This document shows positions 27,361 to 36,498 of a stretch of DNA of 64,000 bases, in pieces. Origin of the DNA: Bacteroidales bacterium (GTDB taxonomy: Bacteria > Bacteroidota > Bacteroidia > Bacteroidales > P3); contig JAQVXZ010000003.1 of NCBI GenBank assembly GCA_028708845.1, positions 62,001 to 126,000 on the forward strand. The letters run 5' to 3'. Position numbers and translations under genes: made by a program. Every line of letters begins with the position of its first letter. Within the stretch, counting starts at the first letter, position 1. The notes below the pieces were generated by a model that saw only the letters and a program-made list of their open reading frames with translations, made no database searches and was not told the DNA's origin.

Positions 27361-27939
27361 ATGAAAAAAAATAAAATACAATTAAGATTCAGCATAATAA
27401 GTATAATAATTATAATAGCTGCTATGAGTCGTTTAATTCCTCATCCAGCAAATTTTGCACCTATTGGAGCTATAGCTTTATTTGGATCAGCTTATTATTC
27501 TAAACGTTATTGGATGTATGTTATTCCTATTTTTTCAATATGGTTAAGTGATTTAGTCCTTAATAATATTGTATATGGGCAATATTTCGAACATTTTGTA
27601 TGGTTTTACGGAGGATCTTTATTTACTTATGCTGCTTTTGCAATTATTGTACTTATGGGAAGATTCGGTCTTAAAAATATTAAATTTCAAAATGTCTTCT
27701 TTTCTACAATAGGAGCTTCTATTATTTTCTTTATAGTGTCAAATTTCGGGGTATGGGTTTCTTCTGGTTTATATCCTCACACTTTTTTAGGATTACAAAC
27801 TTGTTATATAGCAGGTATTCCTTTCTTTAATAATACTCTAATAGGGGATTTTGTTTATACAGGTCTTTTATTTGGAGTTTTTGAATTATTACAATTCAAA
27901 TTTCCTATTCTTAGATTAGAAAAAGCGGAAATTATATAA
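27361..27939 (+). CDS. DUF6580 membrane protein, ECF S-component-like
   Basis: 192 residues with about six membrane helices. The segment SRLIPHPANFAPIGAIALFG and the later IGDFVYTGLLFGVFE are typical of the DUF6580 family, which resembles substrate-binding S components of ECF transporters and is often found near B12 riboswitches in Bacteroidota. It probably moves a corrinoid or precursor across the inner membrane, but no energising EcfA or EcfT genes are present here. It follows the surface protein after 26 bp. Confidence 0.78.
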   Translation: MKKNKIQLRFSIISIIIIIAAMSRLIPHPANFAPIGAIALFGSAYYSKRYWMYVIPIFSIWLSDLVLNNIVYGQYFEHFVWFYGGSLFTYAAFAIIVLMGRFGLKNIKFQNVFFSTIGASIIFFIVSNFGVWVSSGLYPHTFLGLQTCYIAGIPFFNNTLIGDFVYTGLLFGVFELLQFKFPILRLEKAEII

Positions 27940-28006
27940 TTGCTTTTATAAAATCATATTATAAAAATCAACTCATATTTGAAATCTGAAATAAGTAGTT
28001 CTATAA

Positions 28007-28606
28007 ATGAAAAATAAAAGTATTTTAATTGATAGTCGTAATTTAACAATAGCTCATACTTTTATTGTAATTGATGTTATTGATTATATTAATAATTATA
28101 GGAACAAAGATAGATTCATTATTTATTGTAAGAAATGCGAAAATTATAATGCTAATTGGTCTTGTCCTCCATTCAATTTTAATATTGAAGATTATATTTC
28201 AGGTTATGAAAAGGCACGTATTATTGGAAGTAAAATTAAATTAGATAAAGAATTAATAAAGCAGTGTCAAAGTAATAAAATGTACACACAAACATTATCC
28301 CGAATTATTAAGAGTGTACGATTAGATTTAGATAAAGACCTTTTGGATGCAGAAAATAAATATTTTAAAGCTAAAGCTTTTTTTGCAGGAAAGTGTTATA
28401 AATGTCCCCCATTTAAATGTAAAAGGATTAAAGGAGAACCTTGCATTGCTCCTGACCAATTACGCCCCTCACTTGAATCAATGGGATTTGATATTTGTAA
28501 AACTACGACTGAATTATTGAATATTGAAATTAAGTGGGGTAAAAGTTATGTACTTCCTGAATACTTAACACTCATTAGTGGACTCTTTCTTAAAGATAAA
28601 AAGTAA
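28007..28606 (+). CDS. DUF2284 predicted metal-binding protein
   Basis: 199 residues, cytoplasmic. Cys-rich clusters identify DUF2284: CKKCENYNANWSCPPF near residues 40-55 and CYKCPPFKCKRIKGEPC around 127-145. Such clusters probably hold an iron-sulfur centre. Biochemical roles are unknown; relatives occur near corrinoid-dependent enzymes. Here it lies between the DUF6580 gene and nrdD, 42 bp before the latter, so a redox or metal-handling role with either is possible. Confidence 0.78.
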   Translation: MKNKSILIDSRNLTIAHTFIVIDVIDYINNYRNKDRFIIYCKKCENYNANWSCPPFNFNIEDYISGYEKARIIGSKIKLDKELIKQCQSNKMYTQTLSRIIKSVRLDLDKDLLDAENKYFKAKAFFAGKCYKCPPFKCKRIKGEPCIAPDQLRPSLESMGFDICKTTTELLNIEIKWGKSYVLPEYLTLISGLFLKDKK

Positions 28607-28648
28607 AGCAACATTATAGTATTATCATTATAAATAAAATTTTGATTT

Positions 28649-30745
28649 ATGAACAATTCAGAAATAATAATTATTAAAAGAGATGGATCTCAAGTGTATT
28701 TCTCTATAGAGAAAATTAAAAATGCAATAAATAAAGCTTTTATATCTGTAGGAAATTTCCCAACTAATGATACAATTACTAATATTCTAAGTAGATTGAA
28801 TATTTATAATGGGATAAATGTTGAAGAAATTCAAAATCAAGTTGAAGTTGCTCTTATGGCAGAGCAGTATTATAATGTTGCTAAAGCTTATATGCTTTAT
28901 AGACAAAAACATAGTGAGGATAGAGAAACAAGGGATAAACTCAATTTTTTGATTAATTACTGTAATGCAAAAAATGCTGCATCTGGGAGCAAATATGATT
29001 CTAATGCAAATGTTGAGAACAAAAATATTGCAACTCTTATTGGTGAATTACCTAAAAGTAACTTTATTAGACTAAATAGGAGATTATTATGTGATAGACT
29101 CAAAGATATGTATGGAAAAGATCTTGCAGATAGATATTTAGAGCTTTTAAATTCTCATTTCATTTATAAAAATGACGAGACAAGTCTTGCAAACTATTGT
29201 GCAAGTATTACAATGTATCCTTGGCTAATTGGGGGGACATTATCAATTGGTGGAAATTCAAAAGCTCCAACTAATTTGAAAAGTTTTTGTGGAGGTTTCA
29301 TTAATATGGTATTTATGGTTTCGAGTATGCTTAGTGGTGCTTGTGCAACTCCAGAATTTCTAATGTATTTGAACTATTTTATTGGTTTGGAATATGGTAG
29401 AGAATATTATAAAAAAGAAAATGAAATAGTAGATTTGTCAAATAAACAAAGGACTTTAGGAAAAGTAATTAAAGATTGTTTTGAACAAGTTGTTTATTCT
29501 ATTAATCAACCAACAGGAGCGAGAAATTTTCAGGCAGTATTTTGGAATATATCTTACTATGATAAATATTATTTCGAAAGTATATTCGAGGATTTCGTTT
29601 TCCCTAACGGAGAAAAACCTGATTGGGAATCACTATCTTGGTTGCAAAAATATTTTATACAATGGTTTAATGATGAAAGGACTAAAACTACACTTACATT
29701 TCCTGTTGAAACTATGGCTTTGCTAACAAAGGATAATATGCCTTTAGATAAAGAATATGGAAATTTTACAGCATTAATGTATAGTAAAGGACATTCATTT
29801 TTCACTTATTTAAGCGACAATGCAGATTCGTTGAGCAGTTGCTGCCGACTTAGAAATGAAATACAAAATAATGGATTTAGCTATACGTTGGGAGCAGGAG
29901 GTGTTTCTACTGGTTCAAAAAGTGTATTAACTATTAATTTGAATAGGTGTGTGCAATATGCTTCTAAGAATAAGTTAGATTATCTTTCTTTTTTGGAAGA
30001 AATTGTTGATTTGGTTCATAAGGTACAGATAGGGTATAATGAAAATTTAAAACAACTTAAAGATCATGGGATGTTGCCATTATTTGATGCTGGATATATT
30101 AATTTGAACCGTCAGTATCTCACAATCGGAATTAATGGTCTTGTAGAAGCAGCAGAATATTTTTCAATTCCAATTAAAGACTCCGCAGAATATTCTGAAT
30201 TTGTCCAGTCTATTCTTTCATTAATAGAGAGATACAATAAAAAATACAATTCAAATGGAGTTATGTTTAACTGTGAAATGATTCCAGCTGAAAATGTTGG
30301 AGTAAAACATGCAAAATGGGACAAAGAAGATGGTTATTTTGTACCTCGTGAATGTTATAATAGTTATTTTTACATTGTTGAGGATGAGAGTATAAATATT
30401 ATAGATAAAATTAAACTTCATGGAAAAAAGTATATCAATCATCTTACAGGAGGTTCTGCTTTACATATTAACTTGAAAGAGCATCTAACTCAAAACCAAT
30501 ATAGACATCTCTTAAATATAGCTTCATCATATGGATGTAACTATCTTACATTTAATATTCCTAATACTATTTGTAATGATTGTAAACATATTGATAAAAG
30601 ATTTTTAAAGCAATGTCCTGAGTGTGGGAGCGAGAATTTAGATTATTTAACTAGGATAATAGGTTATATGAAAAGGATAAGTAACTTTTCATTACCAAGG
30701 CAAAAAGAAGCCTTAATAAGACATTATCACAAATTTGAACAATAA
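28649..30745 (+). CDS. nrdD: Anaerobic ribonucleoside-triphosphate reductase, class III
   Basis: 698 residues. It reduces ribonucleoside triphosphates to deoxyribonucleotides using a glycyl radical and formate. An ATP-cone occupies about residues 3-90. The catalytic body includes SSCCRLRNE and TLGAGGVSTGSKSVLTINLN. The C-terminal zinc site has CNDC and CPEC, and the radical Gly is in RIIGYM at residue 672. It works only without oxygen. It overlaps the nrdG region, lacks its own obvious promoter, and sits four genes after a cobalamin riboswitch. Confidence 0.95.
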   Translation: MNNSEIIIIKRDGSQVYFSIEKIKNAINKAFISVGNFPTNDTITNILSRLNIYNGINVEEIQNQVEVALMAEQYYNVAKAYMLYRQKHSEDRETRDKLNFLINYCNAKNAASGSKYDSNANVENKNIATLIGELPKSNFIRLNRRLLCDRLKDMYGKDLADRYLELLNSHFIYKNDETSLANYCASITMYPWLIGGTLSIGGNSKAPTNLKSFCGGFINMVFMVSSMLSGACATPEFLMYLNYFIGLEYGREYYKKENEIVDLSNKQRTLGKVIKDCFEQVVYSINQPTGARNFQAVFWNISYYDKYYFESIFEDFVFPNGEKPDWESLSWLQKYFIQWFNDERTKTTLTFPVETMALLTKDNMPLDKEYGNFTALMYSKGHSFFTYLSDNADSLSSCCRLRNEIQNNGFSYTLGAGGVSTGSKSVLTINLNRCVQYASKNKLDYLSFLEEIVDLVHKVQIGYNENLKQLKDHGMLPLFDAGYINLNRQYLTIGINGLVEAAEYFSIPIKDSAEYSEFVQSILSLIERYNKKYNSNGVMFNCEMIPAENVGVKHAKWDKEDGYFVPRECYNSYFYIVEDESINIIDKIKLHGKKYINHLTGGSALHINLKEHLTQNQYRHLLNIASSYGCNYLTFNIPNTICNDCKHIDKRFLKQCPECGSENLDYLTRIIGYMKRISNFSLPRQKEALIRHYHKFEQ

Positions 30746-30746
30746 T

Positions 30747-31211
30747 ATGCTTAAATACTTTAACTATGATATAGTATTTCAAGAAATACCGGATGAAATA
30801 ACACTTGCTATTAATCTGACTAATTGTCCAAACAGATGTGATGGTTGTCATAGCCCATATCTCCAAAAAGATATTGGAGAAATAGTAACCGAAGAAACTT
30901 TATCAAGGCTTTTAGAAGGATACTCTTCTTGTATTACTTGTTTTTGTTTTATGGGAGGAGATAATTCTCCAGAAGAAGTTAATTATTTTGCTCGGTTCAT
31001 TCGTAATCAATATAATTTGAAAACAGCATGGTATTCTGGATTAAAATTAATTCATAATGAAATCAAATTAGAGAACTTTGATTACATTAAAATAGGTCCT
31101 TACATCAAATTTCGAGGTGGATTAAAATCAAAAACCACAAATCAAAAACTATACAAAATTGGAGATAATAAAGAATTAGTGGATATTACAAAAATCTTTT
31201 TTAGCAAGTAA
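30747..31211 (+). CDS. nrdG: Class III RNR activating enzyme (radical SAM)
   Basis: 154 residues from ATG 30747, 1 bp after the nrdD stop; a frame opening earlier would use TTG at 30735. The radical-SAM cluster motif is CPNRCDGCH near residues 30-38, and GGDNSPEEV is the usual following loop. The enzyme uses S-adenosylmethionine to make the glycyl radical on NrdD. The C-terminal part, DYIKIGPYI then LYKIGDNKELVDIT, matches the family end. Confidence 0.93.
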   Translation: MLKYFNYDIVFQEIPDEITLAINLTNCPNRCDGCHSPYLQKDIGEIVTEETLSRLLEGYSSCITCFCFMGGDNSPEEVNYFARFIRNQYNLKTAWYSGLKLIHNEIKLENFDYIKIGPYIKFRGGLKSKTTNQKLYKIGDNKELVDITKIFFSK

Positions 31212-31262
31212 GATCTTTTAATGAAATAAGTTTAAGCATCTTTAGGATTGTTAAATAAAAAG

Positions 31263-31402
31263 GGCTCACATTAATTTTTAGGGGACAAAGCGAAAAGTTT
31301 ATAAATTCTGAATAGGAAGAAGTGAGTATTAGTAAACCCTATTAGATTAGCTCTAAAGATTTTGATTCTAGAATTGAATGACTCTGCATTTGCATTTGTG
31401 AT
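31263..31402 (-). pseudogene. Inverted solo right end of an ISAon1/ISL3-type element
   Basis: About 140 bp are the near-perfect reverse complement of 32838-32977. Read on the minus strand they encode the transposase C-terminus (NANAESFNSRIKIFRANL, then FFLFRIYKLFA) followed by the IS end GGCTCACATTAATTTTT. It is the remnant of a second copy in opposite orientation. Confidence 0.85.
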
Positions 31403-31442
31403 TCTGTCCAATTAGATGCTTTCCTGCCTTTCCCATTTTTAT

Positions 31443-31615
31443 GAGTTAGTGTTTATGACTAAAGAGTTAGTGTTTATGCTCTAAACACGTGATGCTTATG
31501 CCTGAGGATTAGCTCCACAGGTGCAAACTCATCCTCTTTATACTATAAAGACACGCTCTTCATGCCCTGAAGACACGCTCTTCAGACCCTCAACACATGC
31601 TCTTTAGAGCATGAC
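31443..31615. repeat. Degenerate array of about eight 21-22-bp units
   Basis: Units of 21 or 22 bp run in tandem: GAGTTAGTGTTTATG twice at 31443 and 31464, then CACGTGATGCTTATGCC, further divergent units, GACACGCTCTTCA twice, and CACATGCTCTTTAGAGC. Only neighbouring units resemble one another, but the period holds. The array lies between an inverted IS end and the intact-orientation IS copy, with no coding function visible. Confidence 0.65.
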
Positions 31616-31670
31616 CTTTGGGTATAATATTTAGCTCTTTTAATGGCTCAGATGAATTATTTGGGGATTA

Positions 31671-32081
31671 GTGTTACTTTTGCATAAAAAAAGAGAATTG
31701 GAAAAAGCACTAATCGGTTATTTTTTACCAGAGAGATTACTTGATCATTTTAAGATAACAAATGTTGAAGAGTTAGGCGAAATATCCACAAAAAGAATGG
31801 TCTTTCAGGTAGAATTAGAAGAGATAAATATTATACCAAAAGGTTATGATCCATCTTTATATGAATCTAAAGGTTTCTACCCTGTAACACTTGTTCAAGA
31901 TTTTCCTATACGAGGGAAGGCTGTTTATTTATCAATAAAACGAAGGAGATGGCGTCATAAAAAACATAAGAATGAAATCATTCATAACGATTACACTCTT
32001 ATTGCCGAAGGTTCAAGAATAACGCAAGAACTTTCGGATTTTTTAAAAGGTACAGGTAGAGACCCGAGAAGATACCATTAG
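31671..32081 (+). CDS. ISAon1-family transposase N-terminal region protein
   Basis: 136 residues from a GTG start. The sequence LLHKKRELEKALIGYFLP to GTGRDPRRYH matches the separately encoded N-terminal region of ISAon1-type transposases. The next frame, open from about 32050, overlaps its end, as in other members where the DDE part is the second ORF. The fold is probably DNA-binding. It belongs to a copy whose second ORF is damaged. Confidence 0.75.
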   Translation: MLLLHKKRELEKALIGYFLPERLLDHFKITNVEELGEISTKRMVFQVELEEINIIPKGYDPSLYESKGFYPVTLVQDFPIRGKAVYLSIKRRRWRHKKHKNEIIHNDYTLIAEGSRITQELSDFLKGTGRDPRRYH

Positions 32082-32942
32082 CAATATAGCAAGTTATTAT
32101 GTTGTTCCAGCCGATAAATTACAAAGACAATATAAGAAACATAGTAGCGGTTTTTTGGAATGGAATCAGAAAGAACATGCGGGAAGCTATTTACTTTTCC
32201 CCGAGAATATAGACGAATATCTGAGTATAGATGAAGTATCCCTATCACAAGGAGAATTGTATACTTTTGTTACCAATAAAAATGGCAAAGGCAAGAAAGG
32301 AACCTTAGTAGCATCAATCAAAGGAACCAAATCAAAAGACATTGTTAATATTCTAGGAAAGCTGCCATTAGAGTTAAGGTGTAAGGTAAAAGAGGTTACG
32401 TTGGATATGGCGAAGAATATGGAATCCGCAGTAAAACAATCATTCCCATGTTCTACACTCGTTATAGATAGATTTCATGTGGTTAAGTTAGCAATAGAAG
32501 GATTGCAGCATCTCAGAATAGCTTACAGATGGGAGGAGTTAGATAAAGAAAACAAGTCAATAGATAAAGCCAAAAAGCAAGGAAAGAAATATACTGCTGT
32601 TGAATTTGAGAATGGAGATACACCAAAACAACTTTTAGCTAGATGTAGATATATTTTAGCCAAGAAAGCATCTAATTGGACGGAAATACAAGGACAAAGA
32701 GTCAAGCTTTTATTTAAACATTATCCTCTCTTAAAAACAGCATATGAACACATATTAGAATTTAGGAGCATATATGAACTTCATTCAAGAAGTGATGCAG
32801 AGGATAGACTCTTATTCTTAATTTTTTTATCAACCGAAACACCAATGCAAATGCAGAGTCATTCAATTCTAAAATCAAACTCTTTAGAGCTAATCTAAGA
32901 GGTGTGACTGATACTGACTTTTTCCTATTCAGACTTTATAAA
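32082..32942 (+). pseudogene. ISL3-type DDE transposase, 3' part damaged
   Basis: From about 32082 the frame reads through EWNQKEHAGS, SIDEVSLSQGELYTFVTNK (first Asp), VTLDMAKNMESAVKQSFP and LVIDRFHVVKL (second Asp). Near 32810-32840, in a run of seven T, the frame is lost and an internal segment appears missing. The true C-terminus, NTNANAESFNSKIKLFRANL with the catalytic Glu, continues in another frame to TAG at 32942. The ORF as read stops at 32898 with a foreign tail. Confidence 0.78.
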
Positions 32943-32992
32943 CTTTTCGCTTAGTCCCCAAAAAATTAATGTGAGCCTTTTAATTCCGTAGA

Positions 32993-33030
32993 TCTTTGAT
33001 TCAGTAAATTCTTTCAGCGATTCATTTAAG
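32993..33030. repeat. Single degenerate unit of the 21-bp repeat family
   Basis: ATCTTTGATTCAGTAAATT then CTTTCAGCGATTCATTT resembles the unit and the CATTT ending of the arrays at 8751 and 63888. It sits between the IS right end and the 3' end of cdaA. Confidence 0.45.
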
Positions 33031-33042
33031 GGATGTAATTTC

Positions 33043-33834
33043 TTAGGAGTTAAACTCGTAATCGAGGAATTCTTGAAGGCGGGTTGGGGTAACACATTCT
33101 TCTAATACGCCTGCTTTTGCAATTGAAATAGCACCTGTTTGTTCACTTACTACAATTGCTATGCTGTCTGTTTGTTCGGTTATGCCAATTGCAGAACGGT
33201 GACGTAGTCCTAAGTTTGGTGCGATTTGATAACTAGAGCTTACAGGTAAAATACATCTTGCTGCTCTGATTGTATTGTCTTTAATTATCATAGCTCCATC
33301 GTGAAGAGGGGAATTTTTGAAAAATATTGTTTCAATTAGTTGGGAGTTAATCTCACAATCTAAAAGTTCTCCTGTATGAATAATTGACTCTAAATCATTA
33401 TATTTTGCTATAACTATTAGTGCTCCAGTTTGTGATTGGGAAAGGTGCTGATAGGTTTTAACTATGGCTGTTGAGTTAAAATGATCTAGCTGGTGTTTGT
33501 TAATCTTCCAAAAGAAAAACCTATTCTTCTTACCTCTTTCTATGCTTCTAGAACCAAGCAATGCAAAAAACCTTCTAATCTCTGGTTGAAAAATAATAAT
33601 TATTCCAATTGCACCAACACTAATAAATTGTCCAATAACTTTTGATAATATTCTCATTTCAAGGTATGAAACAATAATCCAAAAGAAATATATGGTTACA
33701 AAAGTTATAATTATACTTAGGGCTGTGGTTCCTTTTAATAATTTATAAATAAAATATACTAATACTAAAGATAGAATGATGTCTAATACATCAATAAATT
33801 TTAATTGGAAAGGAAGTACTAATAATTCAATCAT
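33043..33834 (-). CDS. cdaA: Diadenylate cyclase CdaA
   Basis: 263 residues: three membrane helices in the first 95 residues, then a DAC (DisA_N) domain. Catalytic motifs are SPLHDGAMI near residue 177 and LGLRHRSAIG near 211, which form the ATP site. It makes cyclic di-AMP, a second messenger for osmotic and wall homeostasis. The folP gene lies 12 bp upstream on the same strand, a conserved pair in Bacteroidota. Confidence 0.95.
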   Translation of the reverse strand: MIELLVLPFQLKFIDVLDIILSLVLVYFIYKLLKGTTALSIIITFVTIYFFWIIVSYLEMRILSKVIGQFISVGAIGIIIIFQPEIRRFFALLGSRSIERGKKNRFFFWKINKHQLDHFNSTAIVKTYQHLSQSQTGALIVIAKYNDLESIIHTGELLDCEINSQLIETIFFKNSPLHDGAMIIKDNTIRAARCILPVSSSYQIAPNLGLRHRSAIGITEQTDSIAIVVSEQTGAISIAKAGVLEECVTPTRLQEFLDYEFNS

Positions 33835-33846
33835 TTAAATGCTTTT

Positions 33847-34719
33847 TTATCTATTGTTTTCAATTAAATTGTAGAGTTTAATACATTGTTTAGCCTCTTT
33901 AACGTCATGAACCCTTAAAATGTTGCTCTTATTCATCAATGCAAAGCCATGGAGGAACGTTGTTCCATTTAAAGCCTCTTGTGGTGTAATTGATAGTGGC
34001 TTATATATCATAGTTTTTCTGGAAATGCCTGTTAGGATAGGTAGACCAAAGGTTTTAAAGTCTTGAATATGATTTAAGAGGAAGTAGTTTTGTTCTACGG
34101 TTTTGCCAAAGCCAAATCCCAAGTCTAGAATAATATCATTAACTCCCAATTTGTGAAGAGTGTCAATCTTTGCTGAGAAATAATCACAAATATCCAAGAA
34201 TATATTCTCGTAATTAGTGTTTTCCTGCATTTTATCAGGAGTGTTTGGGGTATGAGTAAGGACATATGGAGCATTTAGAGAAGGAAGGACTTCGAAAAGT
34301 TTAGGATCAAATTGTCCGCCTGATATATCATTGATAATATTTGCTCCTTCTTTTACTGCCTTTTCAGCAACATTAGCCCAAAATGTATCTATTGAAATAA
34401 TTATATCAGGAAACGCTTTTCTGATTTCTCTAACGACAGGAATAATTTGTTCTAATTCTTCCTCTTCTGACACCAAAATAGCATTAGGCCTAGTTGAGCA
34501 AGCTCCAATATCAATTATATCGGCTCCATCTTCTATCATTTCTTTTGCATGGATAAGAGCTTTTTCAACATTATTTATATATCTTCCTCCATCATAGAAT
34601 GAATCCTTGGTAAGGTTTAAGACTCCCATAATGAGAGGCTTTTGAAGAGAAATTAATTTTCCTTGCAGATTAATTGTGGTATTTGAAGATAAATTTGTAA
34701 TTTTATCGATTGATTTCAT
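33847..34719 (-). CDS. folP: Dihydropteroate synthase
   Basis: 290 residues. It condenses p-aminobenzoate with dihydropterin pyrophosphate in folate synthesis. Motifs: MGVLNLTKDSFYDGGRY, DGADIIDIGACSTRPNA, NDISGGQ, ILDLGFGFGKTVEQN and LTGISRKTMI. The N-terminal 25 residues before LISLQKPLIMGV are a variable extension. A TAATTTTG box lies about 30 bp upstream on the minus strand. It is likely cotranscribed with cdaA. Confidence 0.95.
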   Translation of the reverse strand: MKSIDKITNLSSNTTINLQGKLISLQKPLIMGVLNLTKDSFYDGGRYINNVEKALIHAKEMIEDGADIIDIGACSTRPNAILVSEEEELEQIIPVVREIRKAFPDIIISIDTFWANVAEKAVKEGANIINDISGGQFDPKLFEVLPSLNAPYVLTHTPNTPDKMQENTNYENIFLDICDYFSAKIDTLHKLGVNDIILDLGFGFGKTVEQNYFLLNHIQDFKTFGLPILTGISRKTMIYKPLSITPQEALNGTTFLHGFALMNKSNILRVHDVKEAKQCIKLYNLIENNR

Positions 34720-34796
34720 TGAGTTTTTTGTCTTTATTGAAAAGCAAAATTACGGAATTGTTTGAGAATATTTATTTAAATCAATAAGAAAATTAT

Positions 34797-35333
34797 ATGA
34801 ACACATCGCAAGAGTATGATAAGGAGATAAAACAATGTAGGGATTTGTTTTCTGCAAAGCTTAAAGATTATGGTGCTTCTTGGCGAATTTTGAGGCTTCC
34901 TTCCCTAACAGATCAAATATTTATTAAAGCAAATCGCATACGTCAATTTCAAGAATCAGGTATAATGAAAGTTGAAGAGGGCATAGGTTCTGAGTTTATT
35001 GGTATTATCAACTATTCAATAATAGCTCTTATTCAATTGGAACTTGGAGTAATTAACGATAACAAAGAAAAACTTGATAACGAATTTGTAATAGAGCTTT
35101 ACGATAAATATGCTAGACAAGCTAAAGAGCTAATGGAAGATAAGAACCATGACTACTCTGAGGCATGGAGAAGTATGAGGGTGAGTTCTATCTTAGATTT
35201 AATCTTAATGAAGATTATGAGATTGAAACAAATTGAAGATAATCAAGGAAAGGTTTTTGTTTCTGAGGGAATAGAGGCAAATTATTATGATATTATTAAC
35301 TATGGAGTTTTTGCTCTTATCAAAATTAAATGA
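34797..35333 (+). CDS. DUF1599 (nucleotide modification associated domain 1) protein
   Basis: 178 residues made of two homologous halves: CRDLFSAKLKDYGASWRILR and YARQAKELMEDKNHDYSEAWRSMR, each followed by a helical SLTDQIFIKANRIRQ or SILDLILMKIMRLKQ segment. This duplication is characteristic of DUF1599. Function is unknown; the family name refers to genomic association with nucleotide modification in phages. It is divergent from folP and 22 bp upstream of the next gene. Confidence 0.83.
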   Translation: MNTSQEYDKEIKQCRDLFSAKLKDYGASWRILRLPSLTDQIFIKANRIRQFQESGIMKVEEGIGSEFIGIINYSIIALIQLELGVINDNKEKLDNEFVIELYDKYARQAKELMEDKNHDYSEAWRSMRVSSILDLILMKIMRLKQIEDNQGKVFVSEGIEANYYDIINYGVFALIKIK

Positions 35334-35355
35334 CAACTAATAACACAAAATAATT

Positions 35356-36498
35356 ATGAAGTATTTAGGACGTTTATGTAGAATTATTGTAGGATCAGTA
35401 TTTATATTTTCTGGGTTTGTAAAGTCAGTTGACCCTTATGGTACTGCGTATAAGATTTCAGAATATTTAGGAGTTTTTGGATTTACTGAACTTATAAATG
35501 CCATACCTTGGATGCCTATAGTGGTATCTATTATATTATGTGCTTTTGAGTTAATAGTTGGTATACTTTTGGTTTCAGGCTTTTTCAAAAAGACAACAAA
35601 CTGGATAGCAGGACTAATGATGTTGTTTTTCACCATCCTAACTTTTATTGATGCCTTAACTAATAAGGTTTCTGATTGTGGTTGTTTTGGCGATGCAGTA
35701 ATATTAACCAATTGGCAAACCTTTTGGAAAAACATGGCTCTCGATGTTCTTCTTATTCTTACTTATTTGTTTGATAAGGTTAAGTTCCCATCCTTAGTTA
35801 ATCGTAAGTTAGGATTTGGCGTAATGGGTGTCCTAATATTTTTAGCTATTGGCTTTTCAGTCTTCAACGCAATGTATGAACCAATAATAGATTTTAGAGC
35901 TTGGAAAGAAGGGAATAGGATGGTTCCAAAGCCAGAAGATCAAAAGCCACCAGTTAGTTATGCAATGTACAAAAACAATGCAACCAACCAAGAAAGAGAA
36001 TTTGGTATGGATGAGCTTATGAAGATTTACCAAGATGAGCCAGACTTTGCAGATAATTGGACTTTTATTAGCAGCAGGGTAATAAATACTAATACTGTTG
36101 CTGCTGATGGTTTTTCTATGCTTAATGTAATGACAGATGAGGATGAATCCTTAGAGGTTTTGTCTCATCCTGGTGTAAGTTTTATTTTTACAATAGTAGA
36201 TTTAGAAACTCCTTCCAAAAAATCAATTAAAAAGGTTGCAGATTTTGAGAAAAAAGCAGCTGAATTTGGATATCAAACAGTAATAATAACTTCTTCATCA
36301 GTAAAAAAATGGGCAGATTTTACCGAGAAACATAATTGGAAAGATGTAATAATTTATTCTACAGACGACAAAGCAATTGAAACAATGATGCGTTCTAATC
36401 CTGGTGTTGTTATGATGAAGGATGGAGTTGTTGTTAAGAAGTGGTCGTGGAGATTATTGCCCGAATTTTCTGAACTAAATATTCAAAAGCCAGTTTAA
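35356..36498 (+). CDS. BT_3928-like membrane protein with DoxX/MauE-type domain
   Basis: 380 residues. Four to five helices in the first 175 residues form a DoxX/MauE-type domain (IIVGSVFIFSGFVKSVDPYG; DCGCFGD motif near residue 115). The remaining part is periplasm-like with a thioredoxin-like arrangement (SFIFTIVDLETPSKKSIKKV, TVIITSSS) but without a CxxC pair. The family is widespread in Bacteroidota and may take part in thiol redox or respiratory maintenance; this is inference. Its stop overlaps the next start (TAATG). Confidence 0.78.
   Translation: MKYLGRLCRIIVGSVFIFSGFVKSVDPYGTAYKISEYLGVFGFTELINAIPWMPIVVSIILCAFELIVGILLVSGFFKKTTNWIAGLMMLFFTILTFIDALTNKVSDCGCFGDAVILTNWQTFWKNMALDVLLILTYLFDKVKFPSLVNRKLGFGVMGVLIFLAIGFSVFNAMYEPIIDFRAWKEGNRMVPKPEDQKPPVSYAMYKNNATNQEREFGMDELMKIYQDEPDFADNWTFISSRVINTNTVAADGFSMLNVMTDEDESLEVLSHPGVSFIFTIVDLETPSKKSIKKVADFEKKAAEFGYQTVIITSSSVKKWADFTEKHNWKDVIIYSTDDKAIETMMRSNPGVVMMKDGVVVKKWSWRLLPEFSELNIQKPV

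Larger units (their letters stand above)
31645..32977 (+). mobile_element. ISAon1/ISL3-type insertion sequence, degenerate
   Basis: The left end (GGCTCA at 31645, then ATTTGGGGATTAG) and right end (reverse complement GGCTCACATTAATTTTT, ending 32977) are related terminal repeats about 1.33 kb apart. Two ORFs inside encode the N-terminal region and the DDE domain. The 3' part has lost sequence and frame, so the copy is probably inactive. No convincing target duplication is visible. Confidence 0.8.
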
